49,180 nt of DNA from WJMT01 sp964445575 (GTDB taxonomy: Bacteria > Acidobacteriota > Aminicenantia > Aminicenantales > Aminicenantaceae): assembly GCA_964445575.1 (NCBI GenBank), contig CAYULB010000011.1, positions 1 through 49,180 on the forward strand. The letters are read 5' to 3'. The notes under the pieces were generated by a model, which saw only the letters and a list, made by a program, of their open reading frames with translations, was not told the DNA's origin and did no database searches. A program made the translations under genes and the position numbers. Within the stretch, counting starts at the first letter, position 1; each line of letters starts with the position of its first letter. This document shows positions 17,169 through 25,634 of this stretch, in pieces.

Positions 17169-18200
17169 TTAAATGAGTGAGATCTTTCTTAATAATTCTA
17201 AATCATCCAACATTTTTCCAGCCCCCAATACTACAGTTGTTAGAGGATCTTCAGTTATGAAAACGGGAAGCTGGGTTTCCTCTCTTATCCTCTTATCAAG
17301 ATTCTTGAGCAGAGATCCTCCTCCGGTAATAACGATTCCTCGATCTATGATATCAGCTGACAGTTCAGGGGGAGTCTTTTCCAAAGAAATCTTTATGGCT
17401 TCAATAATAGCTGCCACCACATCTTCGATAGCTTCTCTTATCTCCTGGTCATCAACCACAATTGTTTTGGGGATCCCCTCTCTTAAGTCCCTTCCTTTGA
17501 TCTCTAGAGTCATGGGTTCATCCAGAGGATAGGCAGAACCTATCTGCATCTTAACCTGTTCTGCTGTTTTCTCTCCGATGAGGAGATTGTACTTCTTTTT
17601 TATATGCTGGATTAGAGACTCATCCATCTCATTTCCAGCAACTCTAATGGAGTGATTATAAACAATCCCATTTAAAGAAATCACGGCTATATCCGTAGTC
17701 CCTCCTCCTACATCCACAATCATATTCCCGCACGGCTCTGAAATGGGAAGATCTGCACCAATAGAAGCTGACATGGGTTGTTCAATAAGATAAACTTCAG
17801 AGGCTTTGGCTCTCAAAGCCACATCCTTAACCGCCCGCCTCTCGACTTGAGTAATCCCAGTTGGAATGCCAATCACAATCCTAGGTCTGAGAAGAAAACC
17901 GCGGTTATTGGTTGACTTCTTTATGAAATAATCCAGCATCTTTTCTGCAATTTCAAAATCAGCAATAACTCCGTCCCGCATGGGTTTAATGGTCAGCACA
18001 CTGTTGGGGGTCTTCCCAAGCATTTCCTTTGCTTTTATTCCCACTGCCTCCACATCTCCAGTTCTTTTATTGACCACCACAAGAGAAGGTTCCTGAACAA
18101 TGATTCCTTTTCCCCTTAGATAAACCAAAGTATTGGCTGTACCCAAGTCAATAGCCAAGTCACAAAACAGCCTTTCCTTAAACCATTTGATTAAACTCAT
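17169..18200 (-). CDS. mreB: Actin-like rod-shape protein MreB
   Basis: A 343-residue bacterial actin that guides lateral wall synthesis. ATP-site motifs are present: DLAIDLGTANTLVY (phosphate 1), MIVDVGGGTTDIAVISL (phosphate 2) and GIVITGGGSLLKNLDKRI (adenosine). The start is ATG at 18200. It is first in the operon mreB-mreC-mreD-mrdA-rodA, with an extended -10 promoter at 18226-18254. Confidence 0.97.
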   Translation of the reverse strand: MSLIKWFKERLFCDLAIDLGTANTLVYLRGKGIIVQEPSLVVVNKRTGDVEAVGIKAKEMLGKTPNSVLTIKPMRDGVIADFEIAEKMLDYFIKKSTNNRGFLLRPRIVIGIPTGITQVERRAVKDVALRAKASEVYLIEQPMSASIGADLPISEPCGNMIVDVGGGTTDIAVISLNGIVYNHSIRVAGNEMDESLIQHIKKKYNLLIGEKTAEQVKMQIGSAYPLDEPMTLEIKGRDLREGIPKTIVVDDQEIREAIEDVVAAIIEAIKISLEKTPPELSADIIDRGIVITGGGSLLKNLDKRIREETQLPVFITEDPLTTVVLGAGKMLDDLELLRKISLI

Positions 18201-18225
18201 ATTGTTTCATCGCTTTCTACAAGAA

Positions 18226-18254
18226 TTATTAGCATAAATTTAAACGACAAGCAA
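18226..18254 (-). promoter_or_regulatory. Extended -10 promoter of the mre operon
   Basis: On the minus strand, TTGCTT (18249-18254), a 17-bp spacer ending in TGC, and TAATAA (18226-18231). The TGn extension supports it. Confidence 0.6.
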
Positions 18255-18281
18255 ATAAAAAAAGTCATCTGGAATTTATTC

Positions 18282-18310
18282 TTGCAATTTCTTACTAAAG
18301 GCATTAAATA
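18282..18310 (+). promoter_or_regulatory. Sigma70-like promoter of the OPT transporter
   Basis: TTGCAA (18282-18287), a 17-bp spacer, TAAATA (18305-18310). An AAAGGAGG ribosome site (18339-18346) precedes the ATG at 18351. Confidence 0.6.
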
Positions 18311-18350
18311 AATAAACAAACAAATCAAGACAGAATCCAAAGGAGGCGAC

Positions 18351-20336
18351 ATGAGCGATAAGACCTACAAACCCTATATCTCACCAGACCAAACAATAAA
18401 AGAAATTTCCTTTAAAGCGATTTTTTTAGGAATCATAATGGCTATCGTTCTGGGGGCTGCCAATGCTTATTTAGGACTTATGGCAGGCATGACCGTGGCG
18501 GCTACTTTTCCAGCAGCTGTGATTTCCATGGCTGTTCTCCGCCCGTTAAAGGGCACCATCTTAGAAGAGAACCTTGCCCGTACAACAGGAGCAGTGGGAG
18601 AAGCCCTGGCAGCAGGGGCTATTTTCACTATCCCTGCCTTTATCATGTCCGGAGTGTGGCAAAATTTTGATATTTTGATGTCTACCTTGCTTATGCTGGT
18701 GGGAGGGGTGCTGGGTGTGCTGCTCATCATCCTAGTAAGACGCACTCTGGTTGAAGATGCCACTCTACCATTTCCTGAAAGTGTAGCCTGTGCGGCTATG
18801 GTAAAGACAGGTCAAGAAGCTAAATCAAACGCCAAATACATGTTCTGGTCTATGGGATTAGGAGGTCTTATTGAATTCTTTACCAGTGAAAATGGAATTC
18901 AAGTCATAAAGCCTTATGTTAAGAGTGTTTTTAAAATCCCGGGATTGTCCCGCATCACTTACTTAAATGGAGACAATGTTGATATATATAAAACCTCTCC
19001 CATAAAAGGGAGAATGTTCATCGAGTCACCTGCAGCAAATGCCGCCCTAACCGGAGTGGGATACATCATAGGCCCGAAACTGGCTGCTCTTACCTTTTCA
19101 GGCGGTGTTTTGGGATGGATGTTTCTTATGCCTATTCTTCTCTTTATCAGCGGAGAACTTAAGACCATTGTGGCCCAAGACCTTGGCACATGGTCTGAAA
19201 TAGCTATTTCTGCTTACAATGCTCAGATAAAACCCATTGCAGTGGGAGCCATGCTGGTGGGAGCTTTTTATACCTTGTTTAAAATGCGGAAAAGTCTGGC
19301 AACCGGAATCAGCCGCTCTCTTACAGATGTTAAAAAAGCTCAAGCAGAAGGGGCTTCTGACCTCCCCCGGACTGACAAAGACCTTCCTTTTCCTTCTGTT
19401 ATTATTTCTATAGTAGCTCTCGTGATTCCCATGGTCATTCTCTACAATCTTTTCACGAAAAACCTTGGGTCATCACTGGTTTCTGCCCTGGTCATGATAA
19501 CAATGGGACTTTTATTCGCGGCTGTTGCAGGCTATTTAGTTGGAATCATTGGTTCCTCATCAAATCCGATTTCCGGACTGACTCTGACCACTCTTCTTAT
19601 TGCTGCCCTAATGATGCTCATAATGGGTCAAACTGGGAACAGCGGTATTGCAGCAGTCATTGGCGTGGCAGCCGTGGTATGCTGTGTGGCGGGCGTGGCC
19701 GGAGATATGATTCAAGACTGGAAAGTGGGTCATATCCTGGGTGGAACTCCCTGGAGAATGCAGATTGGAGGTATCATAGGAGTGATTGCGGCGGGAGTGA
19801 CCCTTACCTTCTCTCTTCAGCTCCTTCACAATACCATAGGCATTGGAAGCGAAACCCTCCCTGCTCCACAGGCCGGCCTCATGGCCACTATGGCCAAAGG
19901 AATTGTAGGAGGGGAAATGGCCTGGCCTTTGGTGATAGCAGGAATGCTTCTGGCTGTGGTGCTTATTCTTATCGGCTCTCCTTCTCCCATGCTGATAGCT
20001 GTAGGGATGTATCTACCCTTCCGCTCCACTGCCTGTATTTTCTTTGGAGGCGTTGTGAAATATTTTGTTCAAAGCTTAACTGACAAGAAAAAACCCAACA
20101 AAAAGGGCAAAGAAATCATAGAAAATATCGGGCTGCTCCTGGCATCAGGATTGATTGCCGGACAAGCACTTATGGGAATTTTGACCGCTGCATTAAAAGG
20201 AGCCAATATAAACCTTCCTGAATCACTGAGAGAACCCTGGTTGGGACTGATTATTTTCGCTGTGCTGGGTTTTATTCTGATCTATTTTCCTTATAAAAAA
20301 TTAGTAGAATCTGGAGAATATGGAGAAAGGAAATAA
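18351..20336 (+). CDS. OPT-family oligopeptide transporter
   Basis: A 661-residue inner-membrane permease with about 15 hydrophobic segments, taking up oligopeptides (or metal-ligand complexes in some members) by proton symport. Family markers are LGIIMAIVLGAANAYLGLMA near residue 27, the acidic/amidated loop PFPESVACAAMVKTG, and GIIGSSSNPISGLTLTTLL. The last segment ends in a basic tail. It overlaps the following PqqD-like gene by 17 bp, so the two are surely coexpressed. Substrate cannot be read from sequence. A peptide-fermenting lifestyle would fit the M14 and M23 peptidases elsewhere in the window, though M23 acts on wall. Confidence 0.92.
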   Translation: MSDKTYKPYISPDQTIKEISFKAIFLGIIMAIVLGAANAYLGLMAGMTVAATFPAAVISMAVLRPLKGTILEENLARTTGAVGEALAAGAIFTIPAFIMSGVWQNFDILMSTLLMLVGGVLGVLLIILVRRTLVEDATLPFPESVACAAMVKTGQEAKSNAKYMFWSMGLGGLIEFFTSENGIQVIKPYVKSVFKIPGLSRITYLNGDNVDIYKTSPIKGRMFIESPAANAALTGVGYIIGPKLAALTFSGGVLGWMFLMPILLFISGELKTIVAQDLGTWSEIAISAYNAQIKPIAVGAMLVGAFYTLFKMRKSLATGISRSLTDVKKAQAEGASDLPRTDKDLPFPSVIISIVALVIPMVILYNLFTKNLGSSLVSALVMITMGLLFAAVAGYLVGIIGSSSNPISGLTLTTLLIAALMMLIMGQTGNSGIAAVIGVAAVVCCVAGVAGDMIQDWKVGHILGGTPWRMQIGGIIGVIAAGVTLTFSLQLLHNTIGIGSETLPAPQAGLMATMAKGIVGGEMAWPLVIAGMLLAVVLILIGSPSPMLIAVGMYLPFRSTACIFFGGVVKYFVQSLTDKKKPNKKGKEIIENIGLLLASGLIAGQALMGILTAALKGANINLPESLREPWLGLIIFAVLGFILIYFPYKKLVESGEYGERK

Positions 20337-20661
20337 AGAAAAAAACCTTTTAGAGTTAATCCCTGTAAGGAATATCAAGTGGAAAACAGACCTCCAGGAA
20401 AAGGTGATACTCCTCAAACCGAAATTTAAAAATCCCTTTCTTGTTAAACATCTTTTGCCTAGGATGAAACACCCTTACTTCAAGGTCAAACTGGATGAGA
20501 TGGGCAGCTATTTTTGGAAAAACTGTGACGGAAAGAAAAAAATCAAGGAAATTGCTTCTTTGCATAAAAAAAAATTTGGTGATAAGGCCGAACCCGTTTT
20601 AGAACGTATATCTCTTTTTTTACAGAACCTGGAGAAAAACAATTTCATAAAATTCAAATAG
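20320..20661 (+). CDS. PqqD-family (RRE-like) small protein
   Basis: A 113-residue stand-alone protein of the PqqD fold. The diagnostic middle is YFKVKLDEMGSYFWKNCDGK, followed by a helix-rich C-terminus with LFLQNLEKNNFIKF. PqqD proteins bind leader peptides of RiPP precursors (RiPP recognition element). Here there is no radical SAM maturase or precursor next door, and the partner is an OPT peptide transporter whose 3' end it overlaps by 17 bp. The same pairing is known to me from other phyla, so a transport-linked, non-RiPP role is possible. The ATG has GGAG close upstream. Confidence 0.8.
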   Translation: MEKGNKEKNLLELIPVRNIKWKTDLQEKVILLKPKFKNPFLVKHLLPRMKHPYFKVKLDEMGSYFWKNCDGKKKIKEIASLHKKKFGDKAEPVLERISLFLQNLEKNNFIKFK

Positions 20662-20720
20662 AACTCTCTCCCGAATCCCCATTTTTTTGAATAGGCCATG
20701 CCTAAATCCACTGGATAATA

Positions 20721-20748
20721 TTGAATAAAAAGTGAATTCTGATAGAAT
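20721..20748 (+). promoter_or_regulatory. Possible promoter of def-fmt
   Basis: TTGAAT (20721-20726), a 16-bp spacer, TAGAAT (20743-20748). Transcription would start only a few bases before the def ATG, which also lacks a Shine-Dalgarno, so a leaderless or near-leaderless message is possible. Confidence 0.45.
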
Positions 20749-20757
20749 AAATGAGTC

Positions 20758-21288
20758 ATGAGAGATTCGAGAGCCCATACAGGCGATACAAAAACTGACC
20801 AAAAAGTCAAGATCATCACTTACGGCCATCCGGTCCTTAGAAAAAAAGCCACAGAGATAAAAAATATTACCGATGAAATCAGGAAAATCGCTGAAAAGAT
20901 GGTTTTCACTATGCACCAAGCTCCAGGAATAGGGCTAGCAGCTCCCCAAATAAACAAAAGCATAAGACTCATAACCATTGACCTTTCCCTTGGAGAAAAA
21001 AAAGAGGACCTTATCGTGCTTGTCAATCCAAAAATAATAAGCCAGGAGGGGCACAATCTGGATGAAGAAAGCTGTTTATCAGTACCAGGAATAAATGAAA
21101 AAGTTCCTCGATTCTCCCGTTTGTTTTGTGTGGGATATGACCTCAACGAAAAGGAAAGAAGAATCGAGGCCCAAGACCTTTTAGCTAGGGTCATAAGCCA
21201 TGAAGTGGATCATTTAAACGGGAAGCTTTTTATAGACCACCTTTCTCCTTTAAAAAAAAGCATTATTAAAAAGAAACTAAAGAAATAA
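20758..21288 (+). CDS. def: Peptide deformylase
   Basis: A metalloenzyme that removes the N-formyl group from nascent proteins. The three family motifs are GIGLAAPQ, ESCLSVPG (Gly of the usual EGCLS is Ser) and HEVDHLNG with the HExxH metal site. At 176 residues it carries about 16 extra N-terminal residues before the usual KIITYGHPVLR start. No other in-frame start codon exists, so ATG 20758 is kept. It overlaps fmt by one base (TAATG), the classic def-fmt pair. Confidence 0.95.
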   Translation: MRDSRAHTGDTKTDQKVKIITYGHPVLRKKATEIKNITDEIRKIAEKMVFTMHQAPGIGLAAPQINKSIRLITIDLSLGEKKEDLIVLVNPKIISQEGHNLDEESCLSVPGINEKVPRFSRLFCVGYDLNEKERRIEAQDLLARVISHEVDHLNGKLFIDHLSPLKKSIIKKKLKK

Positions 21289-22223
21289 TGAAAATTGTAT
21301 TTTTTGGAAGCCCTCAGACAGCCATCCCCTCTTTAAAAACCCTTTTAAAAGCAGGACATTCCATTCCGCTCATTATAACTCAGCCAGACAAACCCTCGGG
21401 AAGGGGTCGAAATCTTAAACTCTGCCCGGTAAAAAAATTTACTCAAAAAAACAATATTCCTGTTCTGCAGCCAAAAAAAATAAGAGAAGATAAAAATTGC
21501 TTGGAGATTTTAAAAAAAATCAATCCCGATATAAATGTGGTGGTTTCCTACGGCCAAATCATCCCGTCTGAAATCATATACCTTCCTAAATACGACTCCC
21601 TTAACCTCCATTTTTCATATCTTCCCAAATACAGAGGGGCCTCCCCTGTACAGTGGGCCCTGCTGAACGGTGAAACCGAAACAGGCCTTACCATTTTCCG
21701 TCTCAATGAAAAAATGGACCAGGGAGATATACTGGCGAGAAAAAAAGTGCCTATTCTTCCTGAAGAAAATTCACGGGAGCTGAAAGCAAGATTAGCGGAA
21801 CTAGGAGCAGAATTTCTGGTCGAAACTCTATCTCAAATTAAAACTCTAAAGCCCATTCCCCAGGACCATTCTCAAGCTACCTACGCTCCCCTCATTAAGA
21901 AAAAAGACGGAAAAATTAACTGGGATAAAAATGCTGAATCAATTTATAATCATATCAGAGCCTTCTTTCCCTGGCCTTCTTCTTTCACTTTTCTAAATAA
22001 TAAGCGGATTAAAATAATCAAAGCAAAAAAAATAAACCAGAAAACAAAAAAGCCTGCATCCCCCGGTGAAATCATCCATATCAATGAGAAAGGGATCCTG
22101 GTCGGCTGCGGCAGTGAACCGCTTCTTTTGATTGAAGAGCTGCAGCCAGAAAATAAAAAGGTCATGAGTGCCTATTCATTTTCATTAGGAGCCCGTCTGA
22201 AGCCAGGAGATAGATTTCAATAA
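21288..22223 (+). CDS. fmt: Methionyl-tRNA formyltransferase
   Basis: Formylates initiator Met-tRNA using 10-formyl-THF. The N-terminal formyltransferase domain has FFGSPQTAIPSLKTLL, VVVSYGQIIPSEII and the catalytic region LNLHFSYLPKYRGASPVQWA. LNEKMDQGDIL and IRAFFPWPSSFT mark the linker and the C-terminal OB-type domain. The full length of 311 residues is normal. It is coupled to def. The end lies two modules before the composite repeat at 22229-22566. Confidence 0.96.
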   Translation: MKIVFFGSPQTAIPSLKTLLKAGHSIPLIITQPDKPSGRGRNLKLCPVKKFTQKNNIPVLQPKKIREDKNCLEILKKINPDINVVVSYGQIIPSEIIYLPKYDSLNLHFSYLPKYRGASPVQWALLNGETETGLTIFRLNEKMDQGDILARKKVPILPEENSRELKARLAELGAEFLVETLSQIKTLKPIPQDHSQATYAPLIKKKDGKINWDKNAESIYNHIRAFFPWPSSFTFLNNKRIKIIKAKKINQKTKKPASPGEIIHINEKGILVGCGSEPLLLIEELQPENKKVMSAYSFSLGARLKPGDRFQ

Positions 22224-22228
22224 TTCAC

Positions 22229-22273
22229 GTCGCTTAGATACACTTTATGAAATTGAGGTGTGGCTGAAGCGAC
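22229..22273 (-). repeat. Inverted 26-bp box forming a hairpin after fmt
   Basis: The 26-bp GTCGCTTCAGCC box (here inverted, 22248-22273) is preceded by a GTCGCTT arm at 22229-22235. The arms GTCGCTT and AAGCGAC therefore enclose ~31 bp. The hairpin sits six bases after the fmt stop. It has no T-run, so a termination role is unproven. Confidence 0.65.
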
Positions 22274-22308
22274 TTTGAAGATTTAGCCTTCTGATGCTTG
22301 ATTATCAT

Positions 22309-22566
22309 CCTGGCTCATTCACGAGTCGAGATTGCGGCAGATGCGAGGCGCCAGGGCATGAAGTCGTGGTCCTTCACTGCGAATGGCCTGCAACGAAGCA
22401 GATGCCGTGAGTTCGGCTCGCCGGGAAGGTAAAATAGGTATGCATTATAATAAAAATCCATAACAGGAACTATCCTCATGTGTTGTGGGATGAGTATTCC
22501 CTGGTAAAGAGCATAGGGCATGATAAACAGGTAGGGGGCTGCATACCTATTTTATGAATGGGCAGG
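22309..22566 (+). repeat. Composite interspersed repeat, core type 2
   Basis: This fills the fmt-M23 gap, which has no gene. In order: end box CCTGGCTCATTCACGAGTCG (22309-22328); a ~100-bp GC-richer module with GCGGCAGATGCGAGGCGCC (from 22334) and ACGAAGCAGATGC; GGCTCGCC and AAGGT (to 22430). A hairpin core follows with inverted arms TAAAATAGGTATGCA (22430-22444) and TGCATACCTATTTTA (22540-22554), then the end box ATGAATGGGCAGG. The copy at 25635-25880 has the same outer modules, inverted, around a different core. Confidence 0.85.
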
Positions 22567-22567
22567 A

Positions 22568-23458
22568 TCAGTAGTCAAGAATGTAGTACCAGGGATTCAA
22601 GGACTTCCCATCAAGACGGACTTCATAATGAACATGGGGACCCAAGGCTCTTCCTGTGCTTCCTACCAACCCAATGGTATCCCCTCTCTTTACTTTCTGA
22701 CCTGTCTTAACCAGGTATTTACTGAGATGACAGTATACTGTGACAAAACCAGTCTTGGCATGGCTTATTTTTATGGTTTTTCCCCCTATTTTATCACTGG
22801 ACAGCTGGATCACAATGCCTTCTGCAGTGGCAAGGACAGGATTCCCGGATTGAGTGGCAATGTCCACCCCCCGGTGAAACGTTCTTTTCCCCGTAAATGG
22901 GTCATCTCTCCACCCATAACTGGACGACCAATAACCCTGCGTAGGCATAATACTGGGGGTTTGGGCTAGTTCTAATCTTTTATTTTCCCAATATTCATTT
23001 AAAATGGTGAAATTTTTATCGATTCCCTCTGCCTTTTCTCCCAATTCATCCAGCATCGTGAGGTCACTCTGGGTCCCGGAAACAGCTTGTTCCTGAATAT
23101 CACCACTGCCTCCAATGCCAGGATTTCCCTCCATCATATCTTCTGCTTTAAAACCAACCATAATATTTAGTTTTTTGGTATATTTCTCAAAATCGAGTAT
23201 TTTTTCGTTCAAACTGTCGATTGATTCTTTGTACTGGGCAAGTACATTTCCTTGTTCCTGATAATCAACTAACAATTTTTTATATTTGCTCCGTGTTCCG
23301 TTCATGAGGAAATAATCTATTAAAAAAACTATGAGAGCAACCAACACAAAGGCGGTGAACCCTGCTGTGATTTGGACAGCTCTTTTGGATAAAGAGAAAT
23401 TTCTCTGTTTGCCTTTTTTATGGGGTATGACAATTAAAGAAAATTGCTTTTCTTTCAT
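22568..23458 (-). CDS. M23-family (LytM) metalloendopeptidase, membrane anchored
   Basis: A cell-wall peptidase-type protein of 296 residues. A basic N-terminal tail and one transmembrane helix (about residues 31-51) are followed by a coiled-coil stretch (55-100) and a C-terminal LytM domain. The zinc ligands are complete: His195 and Asp199 (HRGVDI) and His277 within HVHYE. The Gly-rich KTGQKVKRGDTIGLVGSTG is standard. It would cleave peptidoglycan crosslinks or, as in some family members, assist other hydrolases. An in-frame TTG exists at 23479, but ATG 23458 is preferred, with GAGGGAG just upstream. It ends next to a composite repeat. Confidence 0.9.
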   Translation of the reverse strand: MKEKQFSLIVIPHKKGKQRNFSLSKRAVQITAGFTAFVLVALIVFLIDYFLMNGTRSKYKKLLVDYQEQGNVLAQYKESIDSLNEKILDFEKYTKKLNIMVGFKAEDMMEGNPGIGGSGDIQEQAVSGTQSDLTMLDELGEKAEGIDKNFTILNEYWENKRLELAQTPSIMPTQGYWSSSYGWRDDPFTGKRTFHRGVDIATQSGNPVLATAEGIVIQLSSDKIGGKTIKISHAKTGFVTVYCHLSKYLVKTGQKVKRGDTIGLVGSTGRALGPHVHYEVRLDGKSLNPWYYILDY

Positions 23459-23522
23459 GGCTCCCTCTTTGAGTACCAAAATATAAGTCCAATGTCAAGT
23501 TTATTGTCCTTGTGCTATTCAT

Positions 23523-23915
23523 TCAGTTTAAATTTTTTATCCAATCCACTATTTTTGTGAAAGTGGCACCGGGCAAAAACACTTCAGAAATTCCCAGTTT
23601 TTTAAGGCCCGGAATATCTTTTTCTGGTATGATACCCCCTGAAATAACTTTGATCTCACTCCCTCCCTTTTCTCTAAGCAGCTTCATGATTTTCGGAAAT
23701 AAAACATTATGAGCCCCTGAAAGGATACTCAGCCCTATGACATCCACATCCTCCTGAATAGCAGAGCTTACGATTTCTTCTGGAGTTCTTCTTAATCCCG
23801 TATAAATGACTTCAAAGCCAGCATCCCTCAGAGCTCTGCAGATCACCTTAGCTCCTCTATCATGACCGTCCAATCCTGGCTTAGCAATGAGTACCCTTAT
23901 CTTCTTTTCGGTCAT
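23523..23915 (-). CDS. B12-binding small subunit of acyl-CoA mutase (methylmalonyl/isobutyryl-CoA mutase type)
   Basis: A 130-residue cobalamin-binding domain as a separate subunit. It has the DxHxxG motif in GLDGHDRGAK, whose His ligates cobalt, plus GLSILSGAHN and ISGGIIPEKD for the nucleotide tail. Its size matches IcmB (~136) and archaeal MCM small subunits. It starts with AAGGAGG 6 bp upstream and lies 43 bp after the large-subunit gene. Both likely share one message. The MeaB-type G-protein chaperone and the epimerase are not nearby. Confidence 0.93.
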   Translation of the reverse strand: MTEKKIRVLIAKPGLDGHDRGAKVICRALRDAGFEVIYTGLRRTPEEIVSSAIQEDVDVIGLSILSGAHNVLFPKIMKLLREKGGSEIKVISGGIIPEKDIPGLKKLGISEVFLPGATFTKIVDWIKNLN

Positions 23916-23958
23916 TTGAACCTCCTTTTTTTGTGCTCCAGAGTACTGTGAATCCCAG

Positions 23959-25614
23959 CTAGTATGTCACAGGCTCCTGATACTTTCCATAAACCTCTGC
24001 CATGGTTTCCATGATTTCTCCCAGAGTCGCATATTCCTTCACACATTCCAATATATAAGGCATTAAATTTTCATCATCTTTCGCTGCCTTTTTTAAATCA
24101 CTTAAGGAACCTTTAACTTGACTGTTGTTTCTGGTCTTTTTGACTTGTTTCAATCTCTGCAGCTGCTGCTGGGCCACTTCCTCGTCTATTTCAAGGATGG
24201 AGATAGGTTCATGCTCACTTTGAAAAGCATTCACTCCAACCACTGTCTTTTCCTTTTTTTCCAGGGCTTTCTGATAATCATAGGAGCTGTCAAGGATTTC
24301 TTTCTGGGGAAATCCCATTTCTATGGCCTTCACCATTCCACCCATATCATCTATTTTCCTTATGTAATCTTCAGCTTCTTCTTCCATCTCATTAGTTAAT
24401 TTTTCTATGAAATAAGAACCTCCTAAGGGATCAATGGTGTTAGTCACTCCACTCTCATGGGCAATGATCTGCTGAGTCCGGAGCGCAATGGTTACGGCTT
24501 CCTCAGAAGGAAGAGCATAAGTTTCGTCTAAAGAATTCGTATGCAGTGATTGAGTCCCCCCCAGAACAGCTGCCAGAGCCTGGATCGCCACCCTTACCAC
24601 ATTGTTATAGGGCTGCTGTGCCATCAGAGAGACCCCTGAAGTCTGGGTATGAAACCTGAGCAGCCAAGCCCGCTTTTTCTTTGCTCCAAATCTTTCTTTC
24701 ATTATTTTTGCCCACAACCTTTTGGCAGCTCTGAATTTAGCAATCTCCTCGAAAAAGTCATTGTGAGAATTGAAAAAAAATGAAAGCCTGGGAGCAAAAT
24801 CATCGATATTCAACCCTCTCTTTAAAGCCCATTCCACGTATTCGATCCCGTCTCTTAAAGTAAAAGCCAATTCCTGGACTGCTGTAGAGCCAGCTTCCCT
24901 TATATGATAGCCGGAAATTGATATGGTATTCCACCGGGGAACTTCCTTAGAGCCGTATTCAAAGGTATCCACAATCAACTTCATAGATGATTCCGGGGGA
25001 AAAACAAAAGTCTTCTGCGCGATGTATTCTTTGAGCATATCGTTCTGAATAGTCCCTGATATCTCTTTGGGCAAAACCCCCTGCTTTTCTGCCACCGCAA
25101 TATACATAGCCCAGAGAACAGGCGCGGGAGGATTTATGGTCATGGAAGTGGTGATTTTATCCAGAGGGATTCCTTTGAAAAGAACTTCCATATCCGCCAG
25201 GGAATCAATGGCCACTCCACATTTTCCTATTTCCCCTTTAGCTAAAGGATGATCCGAATCCACTCCCATTAGAGTGGGCAGATGAAAAGCAACACTCAGC
25301 CCAGTTTGCCCCTGTTTTAAAAGGTATTTGTATCTTTTATTGGTATCTTCAGCACTCCCAAATCCTGAAAACTGGCGCATGGTCCACATTCTTCCATGAT
25401 ACATAGTAGGGTGAATACCTCTAGTGAAGGGATATTCTCCTGGAAAGGAAAGGTCTTTTTGATAATCAAAATCCTTTAAATCATCGGGAATATAAAGTTC
25501 TTTGATTTCCTTCCCAGAAATGGTTGTGTAAGGCCGGCTTTCAATCCCACTTCTTTTTAACCCTTCTAAATATTTCTTCTTTTTCCACTGGTCATATTCT
25601 TTTTTCAAGAGCAT
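23959..25614 (-). CDS. Acyl-CoA mutase large subunit (annotated class: methylmalonyl-CoA mutase; residues fit isobutyryl-CoA mutase)
   Basis: The 551-residue TIM-barrel subunit of a coenzyme-B12 carbon-skeleton mutase. The barrel is well conserved (HPTMYHGRMWTMRQFSGF, GLSVAFHLPTLMG, SISGYHIREAGSTA, LRFHTQTSGVSLMAQQP). Two residues read substrate type. MCM has Tyr89 and Arg207, which bind the substrate carboxylate. Here the aligned residues are Phe82 (RQF) and Gln200 (EYIAQKTF), 118 apart, exactly the Phe80/Gln198 pair of isobutyryl-CoA mutase. So interconversion of isobutyryl- and n-butyryl-CoA is more likely than methylmalonyl to succinyl. This is inference from aligned motifs by eye. The start has GGAG upstream. 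Confidence 0.93.
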   Translation of the reverse strand: MLLKKEYDQWKKKKYLEGLKRSGIESRPYTTISGKEIKELYIPDDLKDFDYQKDLSFPGEYPFTRGIHPTMYHGRMWTMRQFSGFGSAEDTNKRYKYLLKQGQTGLSVAFHLPTLMGVDSDHPLAKGEIGKCGVAIDSLADMEVLFKGIPLDKITTSMTINPPAPVLWAMYIAVAEKQGVLPKEISGTIQNDMLKEYIAQKTFVFPPESSMKLIVDTFEYGSKEVPRWNTISISGYHIREAGSTAVQELAFTLRDGIEYVEWALKRGLNIDDFAPRLSFFFNSHNDFFEEIAKFRAAKRLWAKIMKERFGAKKKRAWLLRFHTQTSGVSLMAQQPYNNVVRVAIQALAAVLGGTQSLHTNSLDETYALPSEEAVTIALRTQQIIAHESGVTNTIDPLGGSYFIEKLTNEMEEEAEDYIRKIDDMGGMVKAIEMGFPQKEILDSSYDYQKALEKKEKTVVGVNAFQSEHEPISILEIDEEVAQQQLQRLKQVKKTRNNSQVKGSLSDLKKAAKDDENLMPYILECVKEYATLGEIMETMAEVYGKYQEPVTY

Positions 25615-25634
25615 CCTTCTCCTTTTGATACTAA

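Noticed and set aside
22315..22521. 68-codon minus-strand ORF
   Set aside because: It lies wholly inside the composite repeat, has no ribosome site, and the homologous copy at 25.8 kb does not keep the frame.
22568..22600. Readthrough or frameshift between the M23 gene end and the repeat
   Set aside because: The M23 protein is full length with all zinc ligands, and the repeat end box stops two bases short of the stop codon.
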